Shown here piece by piece: positions 53,159-62,336 of a DNA stretch of 64,000 bases. The notes beneath the pieces are model-generated. The model worked only from the letters and a program-made list of their open reading frames with translations. It was not told where the DNA came from and did no database searches. A program made the position numbers and the translations under genes. This DNA comes from CAWVWD01 sp965662365 (GTDB lineage Bacteria > Bacteroidota > Bacteroidia > Chitinophagales > Saprospiraceae). Numbering within the stretch: position 1 is the stretch's first letter; every line of letters starts with the position of its first letter. The stretch is from positions 1 through 64,000 of the forward strand of contig CBFIHR010000016.1 of the NCBI GenBank assembly GCA_965662365.1, written 5' to 3'.

Positions 53159-56100
53159 ATGGCAAAACGTTTAATTAGAGTAGCAAAAGATTTGAATGTC
53201 GGGATTAGTACGCTTGTAGAACATCTACAAAAGCAAGGGTTTGAAGTTGAAAACAGCCCTCGTGCAAAGGTGAGCGATGAAGCGTATAATGTATTATTGC
53301 GTGATTTCGAGAAATCAATTGCTATTAAATCTCAAGCTGACCAGTTGACAATCGGCTCTCGTATCAAGAAAAACGAAGCGGAAAAGAAAGAAGAGCAGGA
53401 AAGAGAACGTAAGAAGCGTGAAGAGGAAGCAAGAATCCGCAAGGAAGAAGAAGAACGTAAAAAACGGGAAGAAGAAGAGCGGCTTCGTAAAGAGTTAGAA
53501 CGCCTCAAACGACAAGAAGCGGAAGAGCAAGCTCGTATTCAACGGGAAAAAGAAAGAGCAGCAGCGGAAGAGGCACGTAAGCAAAAAGAACGTGAAGAAG
53601 CGAAGCAGAAATTAAACGTTGTCGGTAAAATTGATCTCGACGAGGTCAATAAAACTCGCTCAAAAAGCAGGAGAAATAAACCTAAAAGAAAACCTGTCGC
53701 CAAAACAACTACAAAACCTGTAGACGACAAAAAAGTCGATGAACCTAAAAAAGAGGATCAAAAGGTTGTAGAAGAAAATAAAGTCAATAAACCACAGGAT
53801 AAACCTCCTGTGCAAGAAGATGACTCAACATCAAATGAGAATATGGTTGAAACTGATGTTCCAGCGGAAGTAATCCGTGCGGAAGCTCCTCAATTAAAAG
53901 GTTTAAAGATTAAAGGTAAAATTGACCTTAATCGCTTTAAAAAACCTAAGAAAAGACGAAAAACGAAAGAAGAGGAGGCCAAAGATAAGCAGGCAAAAGG
54001 AACTGTCAATAAGTCGAAGAAAGACGTAGATAAGAAAGATAGTGATAGTGACGGTAAACGTCGCCGTAAGCGTCGTCGTAAAAAAGTGGTGAAGCCGCCA
54101 ACAATGGAGACGACACCGGACAAAAAAGCAACAGATAGTAAATCTGGTGATAAAAAGACAACGGACGACAAAACTAAATCTACTACTCCTAACACGACTC
54201 GTCGCCGTTCTACAACTCCGCAAGGGCAAGGTCGACGTAAAGATCGTCCGAGAAGAACTATCAACCGTACTAGAACTACAAAGAAAGAAGAACCAAAAGA
54301 GGTTTCTCAAAAGGAAATCCAGGATAAGATCAAAGCGACAATGGCTCGTATCGCTGGTGGTGGTAAAAATAAACGCCAGAGAGTTCGTCGCTCAAATCGT
54401 GAACAAAAACGAGAACAGCAAGAGAAAAGAGAAGAGCAGGAAAGCACTGAAGTAATTCAGGTTACTGAGTTCATTTCAGTATCGGAGTTGGCTTCTCTAT
54501 TCGATATCGCTGCGACAGATATTATTATGACTTGTATGAATGCAGGTATAATCGTATCTATCAATCAACGTTTAGAAGCGGAAATCATTGAATTGATTGC
54601 AGAAGAATATGAACACGAAGTCGAGTTTATATCAGCAGAAGAACAGCTTGATGAAGAAGAGGAAGAAGTAGATGATCCTAAAGATTTAAAATCTCGTGCT
54701 CCTATCGTAACTGTCATGGGACACGTTGATCATGGTAAAACCTCGTTGTTAGATCATATTCGTAAAGCAAATGTAGCTGATGGTGAAGCTGGTGGTATCA
54801 CACAGCATATCGGAGCTTACGAGGTAAGGGTAAATGATAGTAAAGTAACTTTCTTAGATACACCGGGTCACGAAGCCTTTACAGCAATGCGTGCCAGAGG
54901 TGCTAAAGTGACGGATGTTGCTGTAATTATAATCGCAGCGGATGACAGTGTCATGCCTCAAACAAAAGAAGCGATCAGTCACGCACAAGCAGCGGGTGTT
55001 CCGATTGTATTTGCTATTAATAAGATTGATAAGCCAGGAGCAAATCCTGAACGCATTAAGGAACAATTAGCATCAATGAATTTCTTAGTGGAAGATTGGG
55101 GTGGAAAATATCAATCTCAAGATATTTCAGCTAAGAAAGGACTTGGAATTGAAGAGTTATTAGAAAAAATCCAGTTAGAAGCTGAAATCTTAGAATTACA
55201 AGCGAATCCTGACAAAAATGCTACTGGTGTAATTTTAGAAGCATCATTAGACAAAGGTCGTGGATATGTGGCTAAGATGTTAGTACAAGCAGGTACGATG
55301 AAAGTCGGAGATCCGATGGTAGCAGGAGAACACGCTGGTAAAGTAAAAGCAATGTTCAACGAACGTGGTAAACGTGTGAGAAAAGTTGGGCCATCAACGC
55401 CAGTACTAGTACTTGGTTTGAGCGGTGCACCTCAGGCAGGAGAACGGTTCAAAGTATTAGACAATGAGCAAGATACAAAAGCATTAGCTAATAAACGTGC
55501 TCAAATCAATCGTGAACAGCAACAACGTGCAACTCGTCGTTTGACATTAGATGATTTAGGTCGTCGTATTAAGTTAGGTAACTTCCAACAGTTGAATTTG
55601 ATTGTAAAAGGTGATGTTGATGGTTCTATCGAAGCATTATCAGATTCATTATTAAAACAATCAATCGAAAATCTACAAATCAATATCGTTCACCGTGCAG
55701 TCGGTCAAATCACAGAATCTGATGTACTATTGGCTGCAGCTTCAGATGCAATTATCATTGGTTTCCAGGTTCGTCCGTCAGTAACTGCAAGAAGATTAGC
55801 AGAACAAGAAGGAGTCGATGTCCGATTATATTCTGTTATTTATGATGCTATCGACGAAGTACGTGATGCGATGGAAGGTATGTTAGATACCAGAAAAGAG
55901 AAAGAAGTTACGGCACAAATCGAAGTACGTGATGTATTCAAGATTAGTAAAGTCGGAACTATCGCAGGTTGTTACGTAACAGAAGGAAAAGTCAACCGTA
56001 ATAACTTTATAACGATTATCAGAAATGGTATTGTTGTTTATCCTACTAAGGAGGGACAACAAGCAGAATTAGACTCTTTGAAACGTTTCAAAGACGATGT

Positions 56101-56239
56101 CAAAGATGTTTCGGCAGGTTATGAATGTGGTGTGAAAATTAAGAACTACAATGATATCAAAGTAGGTGATGTAATTGAGGCTTATGAAATCAAAGAAGTG
56201 AAACAGACATTAGATGAATTTAAGCAGGTGAATACCTAA
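53159..56239 (+). CDS. infB: Translation initiation factor IF-2
   Basis: The GTPase that places fMet-tRNA on the ribosome. About 1026 residues from MAKRLIRVAKDLN; the frame also opens at a TTG 15 nt upstream, which I reject. The first ~55 residues form an IF2N-like helical unit, followed by a long Lys/Glu/Arg-rich disordered region (about 75-430), then a second IF2N domain. The G domain follows at about 515 (VTVMGHVDHGKTSLLD, DTPGHEAFTAMRARG, NKIDKPGAN), then the tRNA-binding domains. The enlarged charged N-terminus is common in Bacteroidota. Confidence 0.97.
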   Translation: MAKRLIRVAKDLNVGISTLVEHLQKQGFEVENSPRAKVSDEAYNVLLRDFEKSIAIKSQADQLTIGSRIKKNEAEKKEEQERERKKREEEARIRKEEEERKKREEEERLRKELERLKRQEAEEQARIQREKERAAAEEARKQKEREEAKQKLNVVGKIDLDEVNKTRSKSRRNKPKRKPVAKTTTKPVDDKKVDEPKKEDQKVVEENKVNKPQDKPPVQEDDSTSNENMVETDVPAEVIRAEAPQLKGLKIKGKIDLNRFKKPKKRRKTKEEEAKDKQAKGTVNKSKKDVDKKDSDSDGKRRRKRRRKKVVKPPTMETTPDKKATDSKSGDKKTTDDKTKSTTPNTTRRRSTTPQGQGRRKDRPRRTINRTRTTKKEEPKEVSQKEIQDKIKATMARIAGGGKNKRQRVRRSNREQKREQQEKREEQESTEVIQVTEFISVSELASLFDIAATDIIMTCMNAGIIVSINQRLEAEIIELIAEEYEHEVEFISAEEQLDEEEEEVDDPKDLKSRAPIVTVMGHVDHGKTSLLDHIRKANVADGEAGGITQHIGAYEVRVNDSKVTFLDTPGHEAFTAMRARGAKVTDVAVIIIAADDSVMPQTKEAISHAQAAGVPIVFAINKIDKPGANPERIKEQLASMNFLVEDWGGKYQSQDISAKKGLGIEELLEKIQLEAEILELQANPDKNATGVILEASLDKGRGYVAKMLVQAGTMKVGDPMVAGEHAGKVKAMFNERGKRVRKVGPSTPVLVLGLSGAPQAGERFKVLDNEQDTKALANKRAQINREQQQRATRRLTLDDLGRRIKLGNFQQLNLIVKGDVDGSIEALSDSLLKQSIENLQINIVHRAVGQITESDVLLAAASDAIIIGFQVRPSVTARRLAEQEGVDVRLYSVIYDAIDEVRDAMEGMLDTRKEKEVTAQIEVRDVFKISKVGTIAGCYVTEGKVNRNNFITIIRNGIVVYPTKEGQQAELDSLKRFKDDVKDVSAGYECGVKIKNYNDIKVGDVIEAYEIKEVKQTLDEFKQVNT

Positions 56240-56265
56240 TTGATGCATTATCGTAAAATATCCAG

Positions 56266-56300
56266 AGCCTGTTCAAGTTTCAATTTGAGCAGGCTTTTTA
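56266..56300 (+). terminator. infB terminator
   Basis: AGCCTGTTCAA (56266-56276) pairs with TTGAGCAGGCT (56285-56295) with one mismatch, followed by TTTTTAATTTT. Confidence 0.8.
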
Positions 56301-56334
56301 ATTTTAGAAGTTATCAAGTCTTCAATCATTTTTT

Positions 56335-57198
56335 ATGAAAATACGAAATACAGCAATCTTGCTCATACATTGTCCGGATAAAGAAGGTATTGTAGCAGCC
56401 GTCACTGATTTTTTATTCAAAAATCGTGGTAACATCTTGGATTTAGAACAACATGTTGATACGGATATGAAAACGTTTTTTATGCGTGTAGAATGGTCAT
56501 TAGACAACTTTACAATTAGTAAAGAAAAAATAAATGATTATTTTGAAACATTAGTGGGGAAGCAATTCGATATGCACTGGACGCTGCATTTCTCGGAACG
56601 CAAGCCTCGAATGGCAATTTTCGTATCAAAAGCATCTCATTGTTTATATGATATTTTATCTCGCTATCAATCTAAGGAGTGGCAAGTCGAAATTCCATTG
56701 ATTATTAGTAATCATAAGAATCTGGAATATATCGCAGAACGGTTTAATATTCCGTTTCATCATATCACGATGTCCAAAGATACAAAGCCCGAACAGGAGG
56801 CGAAACAATTACAACTACTCAAAGAACAGGATATTGATTTTGTGGTATTAGCACGTTATATGCAGATTATATCAGACGATTTTATTACACATTTTCCGAA
56901 TAAAATTATCAATATTCATCACTCGTTTTTACCAGCATTTATTGGTGCTAAACCTTATCATCAAGCTTTTCAAAGAGGAGTAAAAATCATCGGTGCGACC
57001 AGTCACTATGTAACCAAAGAGTTAGATGCAGGGCCAATTATTGCTCAAGATGTTACGAAAATCACACATAAGGAAAGTGTTAAGGAGTTAATTACAAAGG
57101 GTAAGGATTTAGAAAAGTTAGTTTTATCAAAAGGTATCGCTTTACATTTGCAACATAAAATCTTACCGTATAATAATAAAACGATAATTTTTAATTAG
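56335..57198 (+). CDS. purU: Formyltetrahydrofolate deformylase
   Basis: Hydrolyses 10-formyl-THF to THF and formate, balancing one-carbon pools. 287 residues: an N-terminal ACT domain (LIHCPDKEGIVAAVTDFLF, about 9-27) then a formyltransferase-like domain with NIHHSFLPAFIGAKPYHQA and ATSHYVTKELDAGPI. The ACT domain separates it from PurN. A stem-loop (57218-57248) follows the gene. Confidence 0.95.
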   Translation: MKIRNTAILLIHCPDKEGIVAAVTDFLFKNRGNILDLEQHVDTDMKTFFMRVEWSLDNFTISKEKINDYFETLVGKQFDMHWTLHFSERKPRMAIFVSKASHCLYDILSRYQSKEWQVEIPLIISNHKNLEYIAERFNIPFHHITMSKDTKPEQEAKQLQLLKEQDIDFVVLARYMQIISDDFITHFPNKIINIHHSFLPAFIGAKPYHQAFQRGVKIIGATSHYVTKELDAGPIIAQDVTKITHKESVKELITKGKDLEKLVLSKGIALHLQHKILPYNNKTIIFN

Positions 57199-57217
57199 GA
57201 CTCCATCGATGACGAGG

Positions 57218-57248
57218 AATGAAAGGTGTTTTTTAAATGCCTTTCATT
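57218..57248. terminator. Terminator between purU and the exchanger gene
   Basis: AATGAAAGG (57218-57226) pairs with CCTTTCATT (57240-57248), between convergent genes. Confidence 0.6.
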
Positions 57249-57292
57249 TCATAAAATATGCTGTGTAACAATTACCTATTTATGAAAATTGA

Positions 57293-58228
57293 CTAAATAT
57301 TGCTAAATAATCCAATCATAAACACTAAGTAGAATAATAAAAGAAACATTCCCTCGAAACGAGAAATTTTTCGAGATAGGCAGATCACGGCAAAAAGAAT
57401 CGTGATACCAACCATCATAGGAAGACTAAATTCCACAATAGCGGCAGGAATTTCAATTGGACCCAAAAATCTTGGAATCCCCATGACTGCGAAAGTATTG
57501 AAAATATTAGATCCCATTACATTACCAAAAGCAATCTCTGTGTTTCCTTTTCGAGCAGCGGTGACACTGACTAAAACCTCGGGTAACGATGTCCCCAAAG
57601 CGACTAAACTCAAAGCAATAACGCCAGTCCCAATACCCAGTAAATTCGAAATTTCTTGAATTGCACTCACCGTATAATTGGCACTAAAATAAATTAATGC
57701 GCCGCTTCCTATAACTAATGCAATTGTTTTCCAGCCGACCTTTTGACGAATAATTTCTTCACCATCATCATTGCCTGACTTAGTGAAAGTGTAAGCTAAA
57801 AATATGAACATACCAGCGATGAGTATGGCAGCATCTAACATTGTAAAGTTCAAATCTGAAATTAGAAACCACAACACTAAAGCAGAGGCGACTAACATCG
57901 GAATATCAACGTCCATGATGTCCCGTTTGATTTCAATTTTCTCCTTACTAAGCATCGCAACCAGTCCCATCACTAATACAATATTCGTAATGTTAGACCC
58001 AATCGCATTACCCGCCACAATATCTGTACTACCTGCAAAGACAGCAGAAATAGAAGCCGCCAACTCAGGAAGAGACGTTCCAACTGCTACGATAGTAACT
58101 CCAACAATAAAAGAGGGTATGCCGAGTGCAATACCAATCGTTTCCGCACCATTAACAAACCAATCAGAAGCCTTCACCAAAAAAGCCAAACTCACAATAA
58201 AAACTCCTGACCAAAGTAATAAATCCAT
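57293..58228 (-). CDS. Calcium/sodium antiporter (CaCA family, YrbG-like)
   Basis: 311 residues and about ten membrane helices. The two alpha repeats that form the ion site are clear: GTSLPELAASISA with GNAIGSNITN, and GTSLPEVLVSVTAA with GNVMGSNIFN. This is the YrbG-like branch of K+-independent Na+/Ca2+ exchangers. A single-gene unit between two terminators. Confidence 0.93.
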   Translation of the reverse strand: MDLLLWSGVFIVSLAFLVKASDWFVNGAETIGIALGIPSFIVGVTIVAVGTSLPELAASISAVFAGSTDIVAGNAIGSNITNIVLVMGLVAMLSKEKIEIKRDIMDVDIPMLVASALVLWFLISDLNFTMLDAAILIAGMFIFLAYTFTKSGNDDGEEIIRQKVGWKTIALVIGSGALIYFSANYTVSAIQEISNLLGIGTGVIALSLVALGTSLPEVLVSVTAARKGNTEIAFGNVMGSNIFNTFAVMGIPRFLGPIEIPAAIVEFSLPMMVGITILFAVICLSRKISRFEGMFLLLFYLVFMIGLFSNI

Positions 58229-58278
58229 GTTGGTTATTTAATTATGATAATGTTCAATCTCAAAATATAAAGCTACAA

Positions 58279-58312
58279 AAAAAGACGTAACCAAAGTAGC
58301 TACGTCTTTTTA
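58279..58312 (-). terminator. rplY terminator
   Basis: AAAAAGACGTA (58279-58289) pairs perfectly with TACGTCTTTTT (58301-58311). Confidence 0.75.
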
Positions 58313-58361
58313 TTATAAAAAACAATTCAACGACTGTTATCTTAAAGATAATATAATTTGC

Positions 58362-58946
58362 TTATGCTTCTTTTGCAGCTGCTGTTTGAGCAGAACGTAA
58401 AGCACGAGGAATTTCAACTGATGCTAAAGGAATACCAGCAGAAGTCATCACCTCAACGCCATCGACAGCTTTTAAATCACGTACTCGAACGGATTTACCC
58501 AAATCTAATTTAGATATATCAACTGACATGTGATCTACCAAGTGTTCTGGTGTCGTTTTGATTTTTACTCGACGAGTAACTTGCGTCAACTTACCTCCTA
58601 ATTTTACACCAGGTGCAACACCTTCGGTTCTTACAGGAACTTGTGTAATTAAACTACGACCATCTACCAACAATAAAAAGTCTAAGTGTAGTACTGCATC
58701 TGTTACCGGATGATACTGAGCATCCTTTAAGATAGCACGGTATGTTTGACCACTTATTGTGATTTCAGCGATTTTGAAATCTGGCGTGTAAATCAAATGT
58801 TTGAAAGCAGTACTCGGAGCAGTGAAATGAATAGTTGTGTCACCACTGTATGCAACACATGGTACTAATCCTTGTCTGCGAAAGCTTTTTGTAGCTTTTT
58901 TGCCAAACGCTTCTCTCGGTGTACCCTCAATTGCGACTGTTTGCAT
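58362..58946 (-). CDS. rplY: 50S ribosomal protein L25 (CTC/TL5 form)
   Basis: Binds 5S rRNA. 194 residues: the N-terminal L25 domain (RREAF-like start, GLVPCVAYSG, DAQYHPVTDAVLHLDFL) plus the C-terminal TL5/CTC domain (RTEGVAPGVKLGGKL), ending in an Ala-rich tail. The usual neighbours prs and pth are absent. A promoter matching both boxes lies upstream. Confidence 0.95.
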   Translation of the reverse strand: MQTVAIEGTPREAFGKKATKSFRRQGLVPCVAYSGDTTIHFTAPSTAFKHLIYTPDFKIAEITISGQTYRAILKDAQYHPVTDAVLHLDFLLLVDGRSLITQVPVRTEGVAPGVKLGGKLTQVTRRVKIKTTPEHLVDHMSVDISKLDLGKSVRVRDLKAVDGVEVMTSAGIPLASVEIPRALRSAQTAAAKEA

Positions 58947-59340
58947 GATTCTTTATATTTAGTTTGTTATTTAATTTATTAGGATTTCCGGCCCTAACTT
59001 GTTTACTTACAATAACTTATAAACTTACACAAAATAAGATTATAAGTGCTTTAACCAAAAGCGGTGCAAAATTAGTCATTTTATTATAATTTAAAGCAAA
59101 TTTATCCTTTCTTTCTTTTAGAAAGTAGTTAATATTATTTGTACAGATTATAAATAAAGCCATTTCCTCAGATTTATCCATTTTTAAGACTCCTTTTTGA
59201 ACAATTCAATATTTGCAAGTGTATTACAAACATCAAAATGCAATAAAGAAAATATTTCCTTTTTGACACAAATTCATTAAAACCTTATCATTAATTTTTT
59301 AGTAATCATTCGACGAATAAAATTTTAGTCGGTAAGAACT
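58947..59340. other. Divergent region between rplY and the zinc-finger protein gene
   Basis: This 394-nt AT-rich stretch holds the rplY promoter; nothing else was recognised. Confidence 0.6.
59067..59100 (-). promoter_or_regulatory. rplY promoter
   Basis: On the minus strand: TTTG (59097-59100), 22-nt spacer, TAATTTTG (59067-59074). Both boxes match the Bacteroidota consensus; the leader is about 115 nt. Confidence 0.55.
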
Positions 59341-59883
59341 ATGGCACGTAGTCAAGTTCAAAACAGTAATATACTTAATATGAAGTGCATCGATGAGGAA
59401 AAATTGTGGGAATATCTTGACAATGAGCTTCAACAAGAAGAAATTAACGAGATAGAAGAACACTTAGAAAAATGCTCAAGTTGTAATCAGGAATTGAATG
59501 AATTGATGTTTTTCAACGCTCAGTTTAATAATGCCATTCAGAATAACAAAGCAAAGAAAGCAAATCCGATTAAGAACTGCTTAGTGGAAATTGAGTTAGG
59601 GTATAATGAAATCAAACCTCAATTGAAAAAACACTGGAGAGGTATCGCTATTTTTGGAGGTATCACCGTTTTACTTACCTTAATTTTCGTGACCTTAGCT
59701 TGTCCTATTAGTAACAAGATGATTTTTGAGTCAGAGTTCAATTTTGTAACTTATCATATCAGTCAACTCTTATACTTTATGACAATGCCAATTATTATGG
59801 ATGTATGGGTGATTATACTAACATTTAGTTTCTTGTTTTGGATAGACAAAAAAATGGTACTATTCAGTCGTCAATTACAGTAA
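59341..59883 (+). CDS. Orphan zinc-finger (anti-sigma-like) membrane protein
   Basis: 180 residues. The N-terminal zf-HC2 domain has HLEKCSSC (the HxxxCxxC zinc site, about residues 40-47), preceded by IDEEKLWEYLDNELQ. Two membrane helices follow (about 100-123 and 150-170). Such proteins usually bind and silence an ECF sigma factor encoded just upstream; no sigma gene is there. The start could also be the ATG at 59380 (MKCIDEEKL). Confidence 0.75.
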   Translation: MARSQVQNSNILNMKCIDEEKLWEYLDNELQQEEINEIEEHLEKCSSCNQELNELMFFNAQFNNAIQNNKAKKANPIKNCLVEIELGYNEIKPQLKKHWRGIAIFGGITVLLTLIFVTLACPISNKMIFESEFNFVTYHISQLLYFMTMPIIMDVWVIILTFSFLFWIDKKMVLFSRQLQ

Positions 59884-59888
59884 TACAG

Positions 59889-59919
59889 AAAAGGGAGTCC
59901 ACGATGCGACTCCCTTTTT
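59889..59919. terminator. Shared terminator between the zinc-finger gene and serC
   Basis: AAAAGGGAGTC (59889-59899) pairs perfectly with GACTCCCTTTT (59908-59918). T run on both strands; convergent genes. Confidence 0.85.
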
Positions 59920-59923
59920 TATT

Positions 59924-60991
59924 TTATGCCTGATCTTCAAATCGTTTCATAACTTGTACCAAATACTCGACACTCGATGTCGGCATTGCATTATAAATCG
60001 ACGCTCGAAATCCGCCAATTGTTCGATAACCTTTAATTTGAGAAATATGCTCCGCTTCGCAAATTTCATGAAAAGCCTTTTCTAATTCAGGCGTTTCCGC
60101 AAAAAATGTCACGTTCATTAACGACCGATCTGCTTCATCGACTCTTCCCCGAAAACAGCTATTTCTATCAATTTCATCATATAACATTTTTGCTTTCGCA
60201 ATATTGATTTGCTCCATCGCTTCGACACCTCCTTGAGCCTTTAGCCAACGTAACGTCAGCATAGAGACGAATACAGGAAATACAGGCGGCGTATTGAACA
60301 TTGAGCCTTTCTTGATATGCGTGGCATAATCCAACATTGTAGGAATTTGTCGGCTTAATTTTCCTACTAAATCTTTGCGAACAATGACCATTGTTGTCCC
60401 AGCAGGACCCATATTTTTTTGAGCACCAGCGTATATCAATCCATATTTTTTAATATCAATTGGACGACTAAAAATATCTGACGACATATCCGCAACAATC
60501 GGTACATCAACATTCGGAATATGATGAAACTGTGTTCCTTGAACAGTATTATTCGTGGTGATATGTAGGTATTTAGCATGACTCGGTAGCGTAAATTCTT
60601 TTGGAATATAGACATAGTTTCTATCTTTAGAAGACGCAATAACCTCTATATTACCAAATATTTTACCTTCGTGAATTGCTTTGGCCGACCAGTTTCCGGT
60701 GTCAATATAACAAGCCGTTTCATTTTGTTCTAAGAAGTTCATTGCGGTCATATAAAATTGTGAACTCGCTCCACCTGTCAAAAACAATACACTATAATCA
60801 TCGCCGATATGCAATAATTCCTTGGTAAGTTGTTGAGCCTCTTCCATCACAGCCGTGAACTCCTTACTTCGGTGCGACATTTCCAAAACCGATAGACCGA
60901 TGCCATTCCAATCTACAACTGCTTTAGCCGCCTCTTCCATCACACTTTGTGGTAAAATAGCAGGCCCCGAACTAAAATTATGCTTTTTCAT
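59924..60991 (-). CDS. serC: Phosphoserine aminotransferase
   Basis: PLP enzyme converting 3-phosphohydroxypyruvate to phosphoserine (serine synthesis; also pyridoxal pathway). 355 residues. It starts NFSSGPAILPQSV, with LTGGASSQFYM for phosphate binding and the PLP lysine in IYAGAQKNMGPAG (about residue 191). Stands alone, without serA. A TAATTTTG box lies at 61030-61037. Confidence 0.95.
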   Translation of the reverse strand: MKKHNFSSGPAILPQSVMEEAAKAVVDWNGIGLSVLEMSHRSKEFTAVMEEAQQLTKELLHIGDDYSVLFLTGGASSQFYMTAMNFLEQNETACYIDTGNWSAKAIHEGKIFGNIEVIASSKDRNYVYIPKEFTLPSHAKYLHITTNNTVQGTQFHHIPNVDVPIVADMSSDIFSRPIDIKKYGLIYAGAQKNMGPAGTTMVIVRKDLVGKLSRQIPTMLDYATHIKKGSMFNTPPVFPVFVSMLTLRWLKAQGGVEAMEQINIAKAKMLYDEIDRNSCFRGRVDEADRSLMNVTFFAETPELEKAFHEICEAEHISQIKGYRTIGGFRASIYNAMPTSSVEYLVQVMKRFEDQA

Positions 60992-61029
60992 TATGCTTCC
61001 ATGATTTTTTGAAAAAATCTTTTACGCTA

Positions 61030-61037
61030 CAAAATTA
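61030..61037 (-). promoter_or_regulatory. serC -7 box
   Basis: TAATTTTG on the minus strand, 39 nt before the serC ATG. Confidence 0.45.
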
Positions 61038-61068
61038 GGATTTTCTTTGGTAGAAAATTAGTATTGAC

Positions 61069-61098
61069 ATTATTCAAAAACAAATTATTCAAAAATAA
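61069..61098. repeat. Two-copy period-15 tandem repeat
   Basis: ATTATTCAAAAACAA followed by ATTATTCAAAAATAA (14 of 15 identical), directly before the ompA-like gene's terminator. Confidence 0.7.
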
Positions 61099-61138
61099 AA
61101 AAGTGTTTGTACTACAATTAAGTAATACAAACACTTTT
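61099..61138 (-). terminator. Terminator of the OmpA-family gene
   Basis: AAAAGTGTTTGTA (61099-61111) pairs perfectly with TACAAACACTTTT (61126-61138). Confidence 0.75.
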
Positions 61139-61160
61139 GAAAGGTGAATTCTGAATTTTT

Positions 61161-61198
61161 ACCAAAAAATCACTAAAAAATCACCAAAAAATCATTAA
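61161..61198. repeat. Period-11 tandem repeat
   Basis: Three near-identical units of ACCAAAAAATC (second ACTAAAAAATC) plus a partial fourth, at the 3' end of the OmpA-family gene. Confidence 0.7.
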
Positions 61199-61202
61199 GT
61201 CA

Positions 61203-62336
61203 TCAATCTTTAAAACTCGTAATTTTTATCTCAACCCGTTGATTTTTGGCTCTACCTGCTTTTGTTTCATTGGTCGTAATTGGTTTTCGTTTACCATAAC
61301 CTTTATAACTTAATCGAGACGGAGCAATTCCTTTATTAGTTAAATAATTGACGACGGCCTTTGCTCGCGAAGTTGATAACCTATCACAATAAGCGTGAGA
61401 AGGAACGCCGTTGGTATGCCCACCGACTTCTATCTTCACATCCGGATTTTCAACTAAGAAGTCATAAACTTCATCTAATGCCGCAAAAGAAGTCTGCTCA
61501 ATATTGAAGGAATCGGCCTTAAAATAAAGCTTATTGACCTGAATAACTGTTCCAGTCTTAATTTTAGAACGATCCAAATCTGGTGTGATTACCTTGGGTT
61601 TAATCGGTTCTGCCGTTGGCTTTGACTCCACTTTGACCAATGGTTTTTCCCGTGGTTGTGTCTTAGGTTGCGGTTTGGGCTGTGTTTTAGGTTTTTCAGC
61701 AATCGGTTCGTCTTTTACCTCATCAATAGGAATTAATGCTGAACACTCATCGACCAGAATATTACCATTGTATGGAAACAATGACGGTTCGAAGAAAGCC
61801 TCTAAAAAGATATAATTATAATTACTTTTTGGCGTAAACTCGAAAGTATAGTTTTTCCATGAAGTATGTTTAATCGTAATACTTTCTGCTAATTTTTGTT
61901 TTTTGCTACAATAACTTGTTCCGCCCCAAATTCGAAGTCGAATCGGTTTATTGAAGTTTTCCTCTACACGAGTTGTTTTTGTTAAGCTGACATATTTCTC
62001 AGAGCGAGCTAACGAGACGCTAAAAGTATAAGTCTGTCCTGCTTTCATCGGTGCACTCAAACGCTGTGACAAGCCCTCCCATGTATCATTATCACGAGTG
62101 ACTAATCCTATATATGTTTTTTTATGAGCAGCGGTCTTTGTGACTTGAAATTCGTTGGCAGGGTGAATATCAGGTGGTGTTTCGCCGGTTTGCCCACAAT
62201 CGTACCAGCCCGAAGGCGTTGTACTATGTTGAGGGACACCTTCAAAAGATGAATTCCGTAGTGGTATCTTTTGGCTAAAAACCATAGAAGTCGTTGCTAA
62301 AAAGCAAAGCATCGAAAGCCAAATTTTATGCTTCAT
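61203..62336 (-). CDS. OmpA-family protein with an N-terminal carbohydrate-binding-like domain
   Basis: 377 residues. A signal peptide (ends near MVFSQ), then a beta-sandwich domain (about 25-205; starts NSSFEG, a frequent opening of CBM-like jelly rolls, and contains IRLRIWGGTSYC). A Pro/Lys linker (about 210-255; KPKTQPKPQPKTQP) is followed by an OmpA peptidoglycan-binding domain (VEIGGHTN variant KIEVGGHTNGVPSH, LSTSRAKAVVNYL, GYGKRKP). It probably anchors an outer-membrane or surface structure to the cell wall. Ligand unknown. Confidence 0.82.
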   Translation of the reverse strand: MKHKIWLSMLCFLATTSMVFSQKIPLRNSSFEGVPQHSTTPSGWYDCGQTGETPPDIHPANEFQVTKTAAHKKTYIGLVTRDNDTWEGLSQRLSAPMKAGQTYTFSVSLARSEKYVSLTKTTRVEENFNKPIRLRIWGGTSYCSKKQKLAESITIKHTSWKNYTFEFTPKSNYNYIFLEAFFEPSLFPYNGNILVDECSALIPIDEVKDEPIAEKPKTQPKPQPKTQPREKPLVKVESKPTAEPIKPKVITPDLDRSKIKTGTVIQVNKLYFKADSFNIEQTSFAALDEVYDFLVENPDVKIEVGGHTNGVPSHAYCDRLSTSRAKAVVNYLTNKGIAPSRLSYKGYGKRKPITTNETKAGRAKNQRVEIKITSFKD

